Shown one piece after another: positions 7,576-14,142 of a stretch of DNA of 37,461 nt. Made by a program: the position numbers and the translations under genes. The notes under the pieces are model-generated. The model was not told where the DNA came from, searched no databases, and saw nothing but the letters and a program-made list of their open reading frames with translations. Numbering within the stretch: position 1 is the first letter of the stretch; each line of letters begins with the position of its first letter. Source of the stretch: JAFTYO01 sp045613125. GTDB taxonomy: Bacteria > Pseudomonadota > Alphaproteobacteria > RF32 > CAG-239. The stretch lies in the NCBI GenBank assembly GCA_045613125.1, contig JAZLAM010000026.1, forward strand, positions 1 through 37,461. Direction: 5' to 3'.

Positions 7576-8199
7576 ATGGCAAAAGAAGTTAATTATAAAG
7601 AAACAAGCAGAGCTAAAGCTGTTGAACTTTGGATGAATGCTCCTAATCCGATGGTAACATTTTTCAAAACATTGGATGTTTCCAATCTTATTAAGATTTC
7701 AAAGAAGAAAAAGCTAAAGTTTAATATGTTGCTTGATTATTGTATTGGTAAAGCAGCTGTTAGTGTAAAGGAATTTTATATACTTCCTGTTGGTGAAAAG
7801 CTCATACAATATGATACTATAGCCATTAACACTATTGTTAAAAATAAAGAAAATGAAGTTAGTTCTTGCGATATATTATATACAGATAATCTGGAAGCAT
7901 TTAATCAAGAATATTTGAAGTATACGAAGGAAGTAGCTCAAACATGCCAAGATAGAGATTTGTCAGAAAATAGCATGGTAATTGGAACATCAGCTATTAT
8001 TGCCACTGAAATTGATGGCGCAGTAGGAATGAACAGTGGAATTTTCAATAATCCTTTTATTATTTGGGGAAAATACCGTAAAAAACTATTTAAATACTAT
8101 CTTCCATTGTCCTTTCAATTTCATCATACTCAAATGGATGGAGCTCACGCAGGGCAATTTTTAGAAAACCTACAAAATGAGATTAACTGCTTAAAATAA
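7576..8199 (+). CDS. CatA-like acetyltransferase (array unit 1)
   Basis: The 207-residue protein belongs to the chloramphenicol acetyltransferase fold. Near the C-terminus it has the family's active-site motif HHTQMDG (residues 183-189, pattern HHxxxDG). Its length, and the segments SRAKAVELW near the start and the FNNPFIIWGKY region before the motif, agree with the type-A CAT family, which works as cytoplasmic trimers using acetyl-CoA. Many family members do not act on chloramphenicol, so resistance cannot be claimed. It is the only gene of the first array unit, between repeats R0 and R1, and reads in the same direction as the tRNA. Ribosome-binding sequence is weak. Confidence 0.85.
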   Translation: MAKEVNYKETSRAKAVELWMNAPNPMVTFFKTLDVSNLIKISKKKKLKFNMLLDYCIGKAAVSVKEFYILPVGEKLIQYDTIAINTIVKNKENEVSSCDILYTDNLEAFNQEYLKYTKEVAQTCQDRDLSENSMVIGTSAIIATEIDGAVGMNSGIFNNPFIIWGKYRKKLFKYYLPLSFQFHHTQMDGAHAGQFLENLQNEINCLK

Positions 8200-8202
8200 A
8201 CT

Positions 8203-8345
8203 AACTCGTAAGCCGTGAGTTAAGTATCACCAATACAAACGGCAGGCTGAAAAATGCCTGCTGTTTCTTTATTTTTCAAGCCCTTCAGCAGTTTCGAGTG
8301 TTCGTTTTTTAAAAGTAGTTATTTTAGATAGATCTTCGAAAATAT
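8203..8345 (+). repeat. Array repeat R1
   Basis: It begins with the hairpin AACTCG-TAAGCCG-TGAGTT, which has a 7-base loop like a tRNA T-arm. The core ATCACCAATACAAAC (8226-8240) follows, identical to the tRNA-Glu 3' end and flank. Next come a terminator stem GCAGGC/GCCTGC and the AT-rich arm with TTTCGAGTGTT and CTTCGAAAA. The stem bases differ from R0 but the fold is kept. Confidence 0.85.
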
Positions 8346-8421
8346 TTTAAATGAAAATTAATCTGATTTTAATAAATATTACTGTGGAATTATTCAAAAC
8401 AGTAACAAAGGAATCTGATAA

Positions 8422-8925
8422 ATGGAATTAAATGAGCTTTTTTTACAGTATGAAAAAAATATGAATGATTTAATTTATTTATGTAGAGGTAAAACTATTG
8501 CATTTGATTTTGATGGAACATTAACCCGTTTTCAGTATGATGACTACCGAATGTTGCCTTGTCGTGATGATAATATTGATGAATATACAAAATCTGGGAG
8601 GAACATATATAAAAAAATACATATTTTAAAAACAATGAAATACATCATATCTCAACTTAATAAAGAAGATATTTTTATTGTAACATCAACGGTTCCATCT
8701 CTTAGAAACATTAAAAATAAAATTATTTTTGAAGAATTTGGAATATCTTATGAACATATTATCCATACTGATGGATCATTAAAAAAAATAAATGCTTTAA
8801 TTGATATTCATAATAAAGAACAAAAAGACATTCTATTCATAGAAGATAATTATAAAATTTTACTTACAGCGGAAGAAAATTTAAACTTTGTCAGAAGTTA
8901 TCATATATCATCACTTTTAGCTTAA
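8422..8925 (+). CDS. HAD-family phosphatase-like protein (array unit 2)
   Basis: The 167-residue protein shows the haloacid dehalogenase motifs in order: motif I with nucleophile D29 and general acid D31 in AFDFDGTLT, motif II in FIVTST, a candidate motif III Lys after the second half of the domain (SLKKINALI), and motif IV in ILFIEDNYK. It lacks a large cap domain, so it is a compact HAD hydrolase, probably acting on a small phosphorylated metabolite or a nucleic-acid end. It is the only gene of array unit 2, between R1 and R2. ATG at 8422 has an AAAGGAAT purine run upstream. The specific substrate is unknown. Confidence 0.85.
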   Translation: MELNELFLQYEKNMNDLIYLCRGKTIAFDFDGTLTRFQYDDYRMLPCRDDNIDEYTKSGRNIYKKIHILKTMKYIISQLNKEDIFIVTSTVPSLRNIKNKIIFEEFGISYEHIIHTDGSLKKINALIDIHNKEQKDILFIEDNYKILLTAEENLNFVRSYHISSLLA

Positions 8926-8949
8926 AAACGTTATTTGTAATATGTTTAT

Positions 8950-9090
8950 CTCGTAAACCGTGAGTTAAGCATCACCAATACAAACAACAGCCTGTAAAAT
9001 GGCTGTTTTTTATTTTGTTACCAAGCCTTTCATCAAGTTCGAATGTTTATTTTTTGAAAATTTGCGTTTCAGAATTTTTTACGAACAACT
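8950..9090 (+). repeat. Array repeat R2
   Basis: The T-arm-like hairpin CTCG-TAAACCG-TGAG leads to the core ATCACCAATACAAAC (8971-8985). The terminator region after the core, up to about 9033, is identical to R0, while the AT-rich arm that follows has diverged (AGTTCGAATGTT, ACGAAC). Identity with R0 suggests a recent exchange between the two copies. Confidence 0.88.
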
Positions 9091-9104
9091 TCTGAAAAAA
9101 AACA

Positions 9105-9135
9105 AAAGAGAGGTTGTTTTTTAACCTCTCTTTTT
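9105..9135 (-). terminator. Terminator of the leftward unit-3 gene
   Basis: AAAGAGAGGTT pairs with AACCTCTCTTT around a T-rich loop. It overlaps the stop codon at 9121 and gives a T run on the minus strand. Confidence 0.75.
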
Positions 9136-9642
9136 CCTACCTTTCTGGAGACACGGTGGAATGCTCAATATTTCACCGGTATCAGCAACAGGGATTAACA
9201 AAAATCCGTCTTGCTTTTTGGCATATCGTTCTTGCTCCTCCGGCGTGCACTGAACAAAAGCCGGACACGTGAAGAAATCATCGTTACATAGTCTCCCACT
9301 TGTATCGCAGAGCAAAAGATTATCATTTAGCCTGCAAATAACTCTTGCCCTGATACTGCTTTTTTCAGACACAACATACTTCTGCCTTTTCATAGGCCTT
9401 GAGTACATGCGCGGAAGGGACGACATATCCTTCTGGACAGAGATAACAACTTTTTCACCGACATGGGGTGACACTCTTTCCAGAACGTGTAGAACATAAA
9501 GTTTTCCTGAAGAAATTCTGACTATGGTTTCTGATGCACACTCCGCAACTACCACTCCATCATATACCTTCTCTTTAGGATAAACGAAAACGACTTCGCC
9601 ATTTTTTGCTTTGACAACTTTGTCGGAAATAATTCGTTCCAT
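9121..9642 (-). CDS. Orphan beta-rich protein, paralog of the 14236 gene (array unit 3)
   Basis: I do not recognise the family, but this 173-residue protein is clearly related to the C-terminal part of the 14236-14886 protein. Shared blocks are VYDGVVVA, a segment like SSGKLYVL, KYVVSEK followed by an Arg/Ala-rich V-I/L-CRLN stretch, a CxxEEQxRYAK motif, and a basic end after a PxCLxK motif. It has no membrane segment, unlike its paralog. It is the only leftward gene in the array, sitting between R2 and R3. The start is the ATG at 9642; no Shine-Dalgarno sequence is visible, but a good promoter lies upstream. Function unknown; regular strand pattern suggests small barrel-like domains. Confidence 0.65.
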   Translation of the reverse strand: MERIISDKVVKAKNGEVVFVYPKEKVYDGVVVAECASETIVRISSGKLYVLHVLERVSPHVGEKVVISVQKDMSSLPRMYSRPMKRQKYVVSEKSSIRARVICRLNDNLLLCDTSGRLCNDDFFTCPAFVQCTPEEQERYAKKQDGFLLIPVADTGEILSIPPCLQKGRKKRG

Positions 9643-9685
9643 AAATTATAAATTTAGATTGTTAATAATAGATTTTGCGTGCTGT

Positions 9686-9714
9686 ATGCTACTATTAATT
9701 GTTCAATTTGTCAA
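9686..9714 (-). promoter_or_regulatory. Promoter of the unit-3 gene
   Basis: On the minus strand, TTGACA (9714-9709), a 17-base spacer and TAGCAT (9691-9686) form a good sigma-70-type promoter about 45 bases before the ATG. Confidence 0.6.
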
Positions 9715-9754
9715 TAGCGCACAATGGTATGATTAAAATCATTATTACAAAAAG

Positions 9755-9891
9755 CTCGTAAACTGCGAGTAAAGCATCACCAATACAAACAGCACTCTTT
9801 TTAGAGTGCTGTTTTGCTATATAAACCAAGCACTTAAACAATCTCGAATCTTTGTTTTGAAAATGCGTATTTTGGGAAATTTTACGAACTG
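9755..9891 (+). repeat. Array repeat R3
   Basis: CTCG-TAAACTG-CGAG forms the T-arm-like hairpin, followed by the core ATCACCAATACAAAC (9776-9790). The terminator stem is ACAGCACTC/GAGTGCTGT, different in sequence from R0-R2 but the same shape. The AT-rich arm follows (TCTCGAATCTTT, ending TTTTACGAAC). Confidence 0.85.
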
Positions 9892-9992
9892 CTATGATTT
9901 TTTGTCAAAAAATATTGACAATTATATTTTATGTGTTACAAATAAAAGCAATATAAAATTATCATCATTTATTATTAACATCACGAAGGATT

Positions 9993-10031
9993 AGGTTAAA
10001 GGACCGAACCTCATTAAAAAAATCAGATATT
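9993..10031 (+). promoter_or_regulatory. Leader hairpin before the repeat protein
   Basis: AGGTT pairs with AACCT around AAAGGACCG. The motif CCTC-ATTAAA follows, then the ATG after 19 bases. The four tandem paralog genes at 22.6-25.5 kb have GGACC, CCTC-GTTAAA and 21 bases to the ATG, so the arrangement looks related. There is no Shine-Dalgarno sequence. Confidence 0.4.
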
Positions 10032-10433
10032 ATGTATAAAATGAATTGTGAACTAGAGTGCCGAATGATTGCTCAAGGTATTCATGGGGAAATTATGGCA
10101 TATATTTCCGAACATAGTCTTGAGAAAAGGGCACAGGTGTTGCTCATCGAGCGTGGAAACCATGAAGAAATTATGGCTCATGTTGCTGAATATCATCTTT
10201 CTGATGAAGCCCAAAAGACTCTCATAGAGCGCGGGAATCATGAGGAAATCAAGAGATATGCTGTTGACGGAATATTCTGTGATGAAGCGCAAATAGCTCT
10301 CATAGCACGTGGCAATCATGAAGAGATAATGGTTTACATACGCCATGATACTCTCTCCGATGAGGCAGAAGAAGCACTGATAAAGCGTGGAAATCGTGAG
10401 GAAATAAAAGCCTATTACGAAAACATGCGGTAA
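10032..10433 (+). CDS. 26-residue-repeat protein (array unit 4)
   Basis: The 133-residue protein consists almost entirely of five tandem 26-residue repeats. The consensus is L-I-x-R-G-N-H-E-E-I-M-x-Y near the start of each unit, with an L-S-D-E-A-Q second helix. Each unit looks like a two-helix repeat, so the protein should form a short solenoid of the kind used for protein binding. There is no signal peptide or membrane segment, so it is probably cytoplasmic. It is the only gene of array unit 4, lies between R3 and R4, and has its own terminator at 10445-10474. I cannot name a family; the repeat resembles HEAT or ankyrin-like solenoids only in general shape. Confidence 0.75.
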   Translation: MYKMNCELECRMIAQGIHGEIMAYISEHSLEKRAQVLLIERGNHEEIMAHVAEYHLSDEAQKTLIERGNHEEIKRYAVDGIFCDEAQIALIARGNHEEIMVYIRHDTLSDEAEEALIKRGNREEIKAYYENMR

Positions 10434-10444
10434 ATCTATCAAAA

Positions 10445-10474
10445 AGTGTCCTTATGAAGGGACACTGTTTTTTT
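10445..10474 (+). terminator. Terminator of the unit-4 gene
   Basis: AGTGTCC pairs with GGACACT around TTATGAAG and is followed by a T run. Confidence 0.75.
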
Positions 10475-10493
10475 GAAGCTTCATAAATTTCAG

Positions 10494-10545
10494 TTCATAA
10501 ACTGCGAGGTAAGCATCACCAATAAACACCCTTCATGGGTGTTTT
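10494..10545 (+). repeat. Array repeat R4 (last, shortened)
   Basis: A decayed T-arm-like stretch (TTCATAAACTGCGAGG) precedes the core ATCACCAATA (10515-10524). A terminator hairpin AAACACCC-TTCAT-GGGTGTTT follows. The AT-rich arm is missing, so this copy is best read as the distal boundary of the array. Confidence 0.75.
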
Positions 10546-10715
10546 TTTGTGACCCTAGAGATTTGAACAGCGGGTTTCTCCAATTCTGACTATGTCGTTG
10601 CTTTACTTCGTTTCTCTTGCTCGCAACAACAAGTCTCATTGCGTCTCCTCATAAAAAGTGCAAAAACTTTTTTAGAAAAATATAATCATTCCTCTAAAAA
10701 GCATAAATACAATTC
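10546..10715. other. Non-coding boundary after the array
   Basis: No gene is seen. Just after R4 the minus strand reads GTTCAAATCTCTAGGGTCAC, which looks like a decayed tRNA T-loop and acceptor end facing the other way. The match is weak and may be chance. Confidence 0.3.
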
Positions 10716-10855
10716 TTGACAAGAATATTAAAAAATATAAAATACAAATATAGATAAATTATTATGCAAACCTTTGTGTTTATTATATCACACATACGCA
10801 GAAAGCTATAAAAGTTTTCCGTAATAATTTGTTTTTTTAATTGAAATATTCTTAA
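10716..10855 (+). repeat. Promoter-leader repeat, copy A
   Basis: TTGACA (10716-10721), a 16-base spacer and TAAAAT form a promoter. A 65-base structured leader follows (10761-10825): outer ATTATG/CGTAAT, TGTG/CACA and GAAAGCT/AGTTTTC. It is nearly identical to copies at 11654 and 13129. It drives only a truncated gene here. Confidence 0.8.
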
Positions 10856-11001
10856 ATGTTTAATCAAATAAATTGTCCCATTATGGAAAAAGTTTTTTAT
10901 TTCGTTCAAGCTATGCTTATGCTTGTTTATATTATTTCTATTTCGTTATAGAAAACTGATAAGCAAGAAGCTAGACTTATGCTTCGTTTTTGCATGAAAA
11001 T
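10856..11001 (+). pseudogene. Truncated copy of the small membrane protein at 13269
   Basis: The first 31 codons are almost identical to the 92-residue membrane protein gene at 13269, then TAG replaces the codon that continues the intact copy (TTATAG against TTATGT). Similarity runs on to about 11000 and then stops. The upstream promoter and leader are conserved too, so a whole promoter-gene block was duplicated and then decayed. Confidence 0.85.
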
Positions 11002-11093
11002 AACATCTTTATACATTCCACAAACTTTTTAATTATTTTTTTATATAAAACTATGTATGCTATTTTACATAAATATTCTGAAGGATGTAAAAA

Positions 11094-11648
11094 ATGAAAA
11101 CAGAAAAAGAAAAAATGCTTAATGGTGAAACTTTTAAAGCCAATGATCCTGAATTAATGGAAAATAAAAAACACGCAAGGACATTAGCTGAAAAATATAA
11201 TCATTCTTCTGAAGATGATTTAAGTTACAGAAAATCGCTTTTGACTGAATTATTCGGTAAATGCGGCGAAAAAATAATGATAAAACCACCATTTCACTGC
11301 GATTACGGTTATCAAATTTTTGTGGGAGAAAACTTTTTTGCCAATTTTGACTGCGTCTTCTTAGATGCTGCACCAATTGAAATTGGTAATAATTGCATGA
11401 TTGGACCAAAAACCTGTATTTATGCTGTTACACATCCTTTAGATTCTGAAGAACGACAAAAAGGACTAAACATACCTAAAAAAGTTAGCATTGGAAACAA
11501 TGTATGGATTGGCGGGGGAGTAACAATTCTGCCGGGTGTTAGTTTAGGAAACAATGTTATTGTTGGTGCCGGAAGCGTTGTTACAAAATCTTTTCCCGAT
11601 AATGTGGTTATAGCAGGAAACCCTGCAAAAATAATAAAGCATTTATAA
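11094..11648 (+). CDS. Maltose/galactoside O-acetyltransferase family protein
   Basis: This 184-residue protein has the left-handed beta-helix of the Maa/LacA/NodL acetyltransferases. The N-terminal Maa-type helical region (MKTEKEKMLNGETFKANDPEL, residues 1-21) leads to hexapeptide repeats starting with the IMIKPPFHCDYGYQI segment. The catalytic His sits in YAVTHPLD, and IGNNVWIGGGVTILPGVSLGNNVIVGAGSVVTK covers the last coils, ending in the usual AGNPAKIIK. It transfers acetyl from acetyl-CoA to a sugar hydroxyl in the cytoplasm as a trimer. The natural sugar is not known. GAAGGATG precedes the ATG. Part of this gene is present again as a fragment at 13048-13113. Confidence 0.93.
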   Translation: MKTEKEKMLNGETFKANDPELMENKKHARTLAEKYNHSSEDDLSYRKSLLTELFGKCGEKIMIKPPFHCDYGYQIFVGENFFANFDCVFLDAAPIEIGNNCMIGPKTCIYAVTHPLDSEERQKGLNIPKKVSIGNNVWIGGGVTILPGVSLGNNVIVGAGSVVTKSFPDNVVIAGNPAKIIKHL

Positions 11649-11653
11649 AATTC

Positions 11654-11781
11654 TTGACACAAATATCAAAAAAGATAGAATAAAAGCATAAACAAATTAT
11701 TACGCAAACCTTTGTGTTTATTATATCACACATACGCAGAAAGCTATAAAAGTTTTCCGTAATGTTTTTAAAGGAAATAAT
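11654..11781 (+). repeat. Promoter-leader repeat, copy B
   Basis: TTGACA (11654-11659), 16 bases, TAGAAT (11676-11681), then a 65-base leader (11699-11763). Here the outer stem ATTACG/CGTAAT pairs perfectly, where the other copies have a G-U. It ends with an AAAGGA ribosome-binding site for the GNAT gene at 11782. Confidence 0.85.
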
Positions 11782-12327
11782 ATGAAACTTGTTAAACCGA
11801 ATACAAAATACAAAGACAGCTTTATTGAAGCATTAAAAGATGGTTTTCACTTGGGTGCACAATCTCCGATGAACAAAGAAGAAATTGCCAACATTGAAAA
11901 AGATTTCGAATCTTTTTTAAAAAATAAAGTGCTAAAACCTTATGACCCTACACCAAGATTGCGAGATGATGGTAAATATTACCCGAATGCTCCGCAAATT
12001 TCATACTGGTTGCTAGATAAAGGGAAATTTATCGGTGCATTTAATTTGCGAACAGAATTAAACGAGTTCTTGATGTATATAGGAGGTCACGTCGGATATG
12101 GTATAACACCTAAATACAGACGCATGGGATATGCGACCGGAGGCTTATCATTATTGATAATGAAAGCCCGTAAATTAGGTATAAAAAAATTACTTATAGC
12201 CGCCAAAGAGGAAAATATAGGCTCTTGGAAAGCTATTGAAAAAAATGGTGGTGTTTTAGAAAATATAATTATATTACCATGGCAAAATAACGGGCAGAAA
12301 TACAAAAGATATTGGATCGAAATTTAG
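11782..12327 (+). CDS. GNAT-family N-acetyltransferase
   Basis: The 181-residue protein is a single GNAT domain. The acetyl-CoA loop is visible in YGITPKYRRMGYATGGLSLL at about residues 108-126 (pattern R/Q-R-x-G-x-A/G), preceded by the strand NEFLMYIGGHVGYGI, and followed by LLIAAKEENIGSWKAIEKNGG, the family's Asn-x-x-Ser helix at about residues 138-158. Such enzymes acetylate amines of small molecules or proteins in the cytoplasm; its substrate is not predictable. It has a proper AAAGGA site and is driven by promoter-leader repeat copy B, about 130 bp after the Maa-like gene. It is an intact gene in a region with decayed copies. Confidence 0.92.
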   Translation: MKLVKPNTKYKDSFIEALKDGFHLGAQSPMNKEEIANIEKDFESFLKNKVLKPYDPTPRLRDDGKYYPNAPQISYWLLDKGKFIGAFNLRTELNEFLMYIGGHVGYGITPKYRRMGYATGGLSLLIMKARKLGIKKLLIAAKEENIGSWKAIEKNGGVLENIIILPWQNNGQKYKRYWIEI

Positions 12328-12453
12328 ATATACTTCCATTAATTATTAAGAATATAAAAAATGTAACGAACAAAAACCAAATTGATAAAATATTGACATA
12401 TAAAAATATTTGGATAACAATACAAACATAAGTTAGCTTTAGGAGAGATATTT

Positions 12454-13008
12454 ATGATTAATCATAACAAGTTAAAATGGCATAATATAAAGATGCAATG
12501 TGTAAAAGATGGCTGTCCTAATATTCAAGTACAACCGGGGCGTTCATTATCTGATGTTTTAAAAGATGTATGTAATATTACCAGTAAAGCTAACATGCCT
12601 GTTACAACAGATTTTCACGGAGGGTTTGTAATTCCTGCCGGCACAGAGTATCATGATGCTTACTTTATGGCTTTGGAACAAACTGATACCTGTTCTCCTC
12701 AAGACCGATTAGCTGAAGCACAAATGATTAAACAAGTTGTTCCTAATTTTGAATTTGACGAAGACCTAAAACTCAGTTTAGCATATTACAGACATGAAGT
12801 ATTAAAAGAAAATCCGCAAAATATTAATCAATTTACTGAAGAAGATGTCTTAGATACATTCAAAATATTAAACAAAATGAAAAATGATGAATACAAAGTA
12901 ACTTTACCGTTATTAGAAAAAGAACTACAAACAAAATATCCGCAAACATATACTGCTTTACAACAAAAAGAACAACAACCTACTCAATATAACGGATTTA
13001 CGAGATAA
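12454..13008 (+). CDS. Orphan protein, 184 residues
   Basis: I do not recognise this protein. It has no signal peptide or membrane segment. The middle is acidic and alpha-helical (ENPQNINQFTEEDVLDTF), and the C-terminus is Gln-rich (QQKEQQPTQYNGF). It begins with two Cys residues in a CVKDGCPN segment that could form a small metal site, though only two Cys are present. A clear AGGAG ribosome-binding site precedes the ATG, which sets it apart from the nearby envelope genes. It lies between the GNAT gene and a fragment of the Maa-like gene, in a repeat-rich block. Real coding is likely; function is unknown. Confidence 0.5.
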   Translation: MINHNKLKWHNIKMQCVKDGCPNIQVQPGRSLSDVLKDVCNITSKANMPVTTDFHGGFVIPAGTEYHDAYFMALEQTDTCSPQDRLAEAQMIKQVVPNFEFDEDLKLSLAYYRHEVLKENPQNINQFTEEDVLDTFKILNKMKNDEYKVTLPLLEKELQTKYPQTYTALQQKEQQPTQYNGFTR

Positions 13009-13047
13009 TATTTATCCGGTAAAATATCTAAATACCAATACCTATTA

Positions 13048-13113
13048 GGCAATAACAGCATGACAGGTCCAAAAACCTGTATTTATGTTGTGACACATCT
13101 TTTAGATGCTAAA
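13048..13113 (+). pseudogene. Fragment of a Maa-like acetyltransferase gene
   Basis: This 66-base stretch closely follows 11385-11450 of the Maa-like gene (shared ACCTGTATTTATG and CACATC blocks) but has no start, reading-frame context or C-terminal part. It runs straight into promoter-leader copy C. It is a relic of a duplicated gene-plus-promoter block. Confidence 0.85.
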
Positions 13114-13128
13114 GCATAGCAAAAATTC

Positions 13129-13268
13129 TTGACACAATATCAAAAAACATAAAATAAAAGCATAAACAAATTATTATGCAAACCTTTGTGTTTATTATAT
13201 AACGCATACGCAGGAAGCTATAAAAGTTTTTCCGTAATAATTTGTTTTTTTAATTGAAATATTCTTAA
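13129..13268 (+). repeat. Promoter-leader repeat, copy C
   Basis: TTGACA (13129-13134), a 15-base spacer and TAAAAT are followed by a 66-base leader (13173-13238). GGAAGCT pairs with AGTTTTTCC, one extra T against the other copies. It leads into the intact membrane protein at 13269. No Shine-Dalgarno sequence is seen. Confidence 0.8.
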
Positions 13269-13547
13269 ATGTTTAATCAAATAAATTGTCCCATTATGGA
13301 AAAAGTTTTTTATTTCGTTCAAGCTATGCTTATGCTTGTTTATATTATTTCTATTTCGTTATGTAAAACTGATAAGCAAAAAGCCATACTTATGCTTCGT
13401 GGCGCATCTACATCACTTTGGATTGTCACAGTCTTTATCTGTTGTAATTTTTTAAGTGATTCGCTTATTCCTCTTATCTTATTGTTAATTAACACAACAT
13501 TGATTTTTGTTAATAGTGTTTTATCAAAAGAAGAAATTAAGAAATAG
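13269..13547 (+). CDS. Small three-helix membrane protein
   Basis: The 92-residue protein has three probable transmembrane helices: residues about 12-30 (VFYFVQAMLMLVYIISISL), about 45-63 (STSLWIVTVFICCNFL), and about 67-85 (LIPLILLLINTTLIFVNSVL), with a short Lys-rich tail. It should sit in the inner membrane. Family is unknown. Translation starts at ATG 13269 without a Shine-Dalgarno sequence, and the gene is driven by promoter-leader copy C. A truncated, near-identical copy exists at 10856, which confirms that the start and promoter travel as a unit. The function is not known. Confidence 0.6.
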   Translation: MFNQINCPIMEKVFYFVQAMLMLVYIISISLCKTDKQKAILMLRGASTSLWIVTVFICCNFLSDSLIPLILLLINTTLIFVNSVLSKEEIKK

Positions 13548-13571
13548 GAATAATGCAATAACAGCACATTT

Positions 13572-13622
13572 AACTTGAGCATTAAAACGTTTCACATCTG
13601 TGATTTGTTTCATGCTCAAGTT
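13572..13622. terminator. Long nested hairpin after the membrane protein
   Basis: AACTTGAGCAT (13572-13582) pairs over 11 bases with ATGCTCAAGTT (13612-13622), and inside it TCACA-TC-TGTGA forms a second stem. A T-rich run follows. It is probably a terminator, unusually long. Confidence 0.55.
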
Positions 13623-13734
13623 TTAGTTTTAAATGGTTAATTTGCAATTTTAATTGACAGAAACATGATTGCATGTTAGTTTTGCTCTATCTTACTATAA
13701 TTTATTCATTATTAACCATTAAATTTTCACAACT

Positions 13735-14124
13735 ATGCTAAAGTTTTTGAAAAATCATTGGGCATCGATTGTTTTTGCCCTATGCGCCCTTGCAGTTTAT
13801 GCATTTGACATTTTTGCTCCGCTTTGTTCTATTGAAACGAGAGCTTTGCTCGGTTATTTTCCGATTGTATGCTTAGCATTCTTTTTAGGATGTGGGGTCA
13901 ATCTTGAAAATAACTCGTCATGGATAACTTTCGTTGTTCTCAGCCTTTTGGCTGCAGTTATTCAATGTGTTCTATGTGTATACTTGCTGCCTACTTGGCA
14001 ATACGCAGCCACTATTATCTGTGCCGGAGTACTTTGTGTTTTGGGTAATTTTGCAGTATCATTTTTTGCTTTCATATTAATGGAAAAACATCAAAAATTT
14101 AAAAAAGAAGCAATGGATAGATAA
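13735..14124 (+). CDS. Four-helix inner-membrane protein
   Basis: I cannot place this 129-residue protein in a family. Four hydrophobic helices are evident at about residues 9-30, 39-57, 62-84 and 89-115, separated by short loops, with a basic C-terminus (MEKHQKFKKEAMDR), so it should be an integral inner-membrane protein with a cytoplasmic tail. Cys is frequent. There is no Shine-Dalgarno sequence before the ATG (the preceding bases are TTTTCACAACT). It forms its own unit, closed by the terminator at 14143-14171. The neighbours are other small envelope proteins of unknown function. Confidence 0.6.
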   Translation: MLKFLKNHWASIVFALCALAVYAFDIFAPLCSIETRALLGYFPIVCLAFFLGCGVNLENNSSWITFVVLSLLAAVIQCVLCVYLLPTWQYAATIICAGVLCVLGNFAVSFFAFILMEKHQKFKKEAMDR

Positions 14125-14142
14125 GAAACACACATTCTTATA

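Noticed and set aside
9806..9994. 62-residue plus-strand ORF
   Set aside because: It lies inside array repeat R3 and its AT-rich arm, which recur elsewhere without keeping the frame.
10053..10442. 129-residue minus-strand ORF opposite the repeat protein
   Set aside because: It is the antisense frame of the 26-residue repeats, whose regular codons keep it open. The plus strand shows leader, terminator and protein-like repeats.
7201..10545. CRISPR array
   Set aside because: The repeats are over 100 bp and separated by whole genes; no cas genes or short spacers are present.
7132..10545. Classical integron
   Set aside because: No IntI, no attI, and the sites derive from a tRNA 3' end and not from R'-R'' attC palindromes with GTTRRRY. 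Only the cassette-like layout is similar.
10694..10909. 71-residue minus-strand ORF
   Set aside because: It is antisense to promoter-leader copy A and the truncated gene; other copies of the repeat do not keep the frame.
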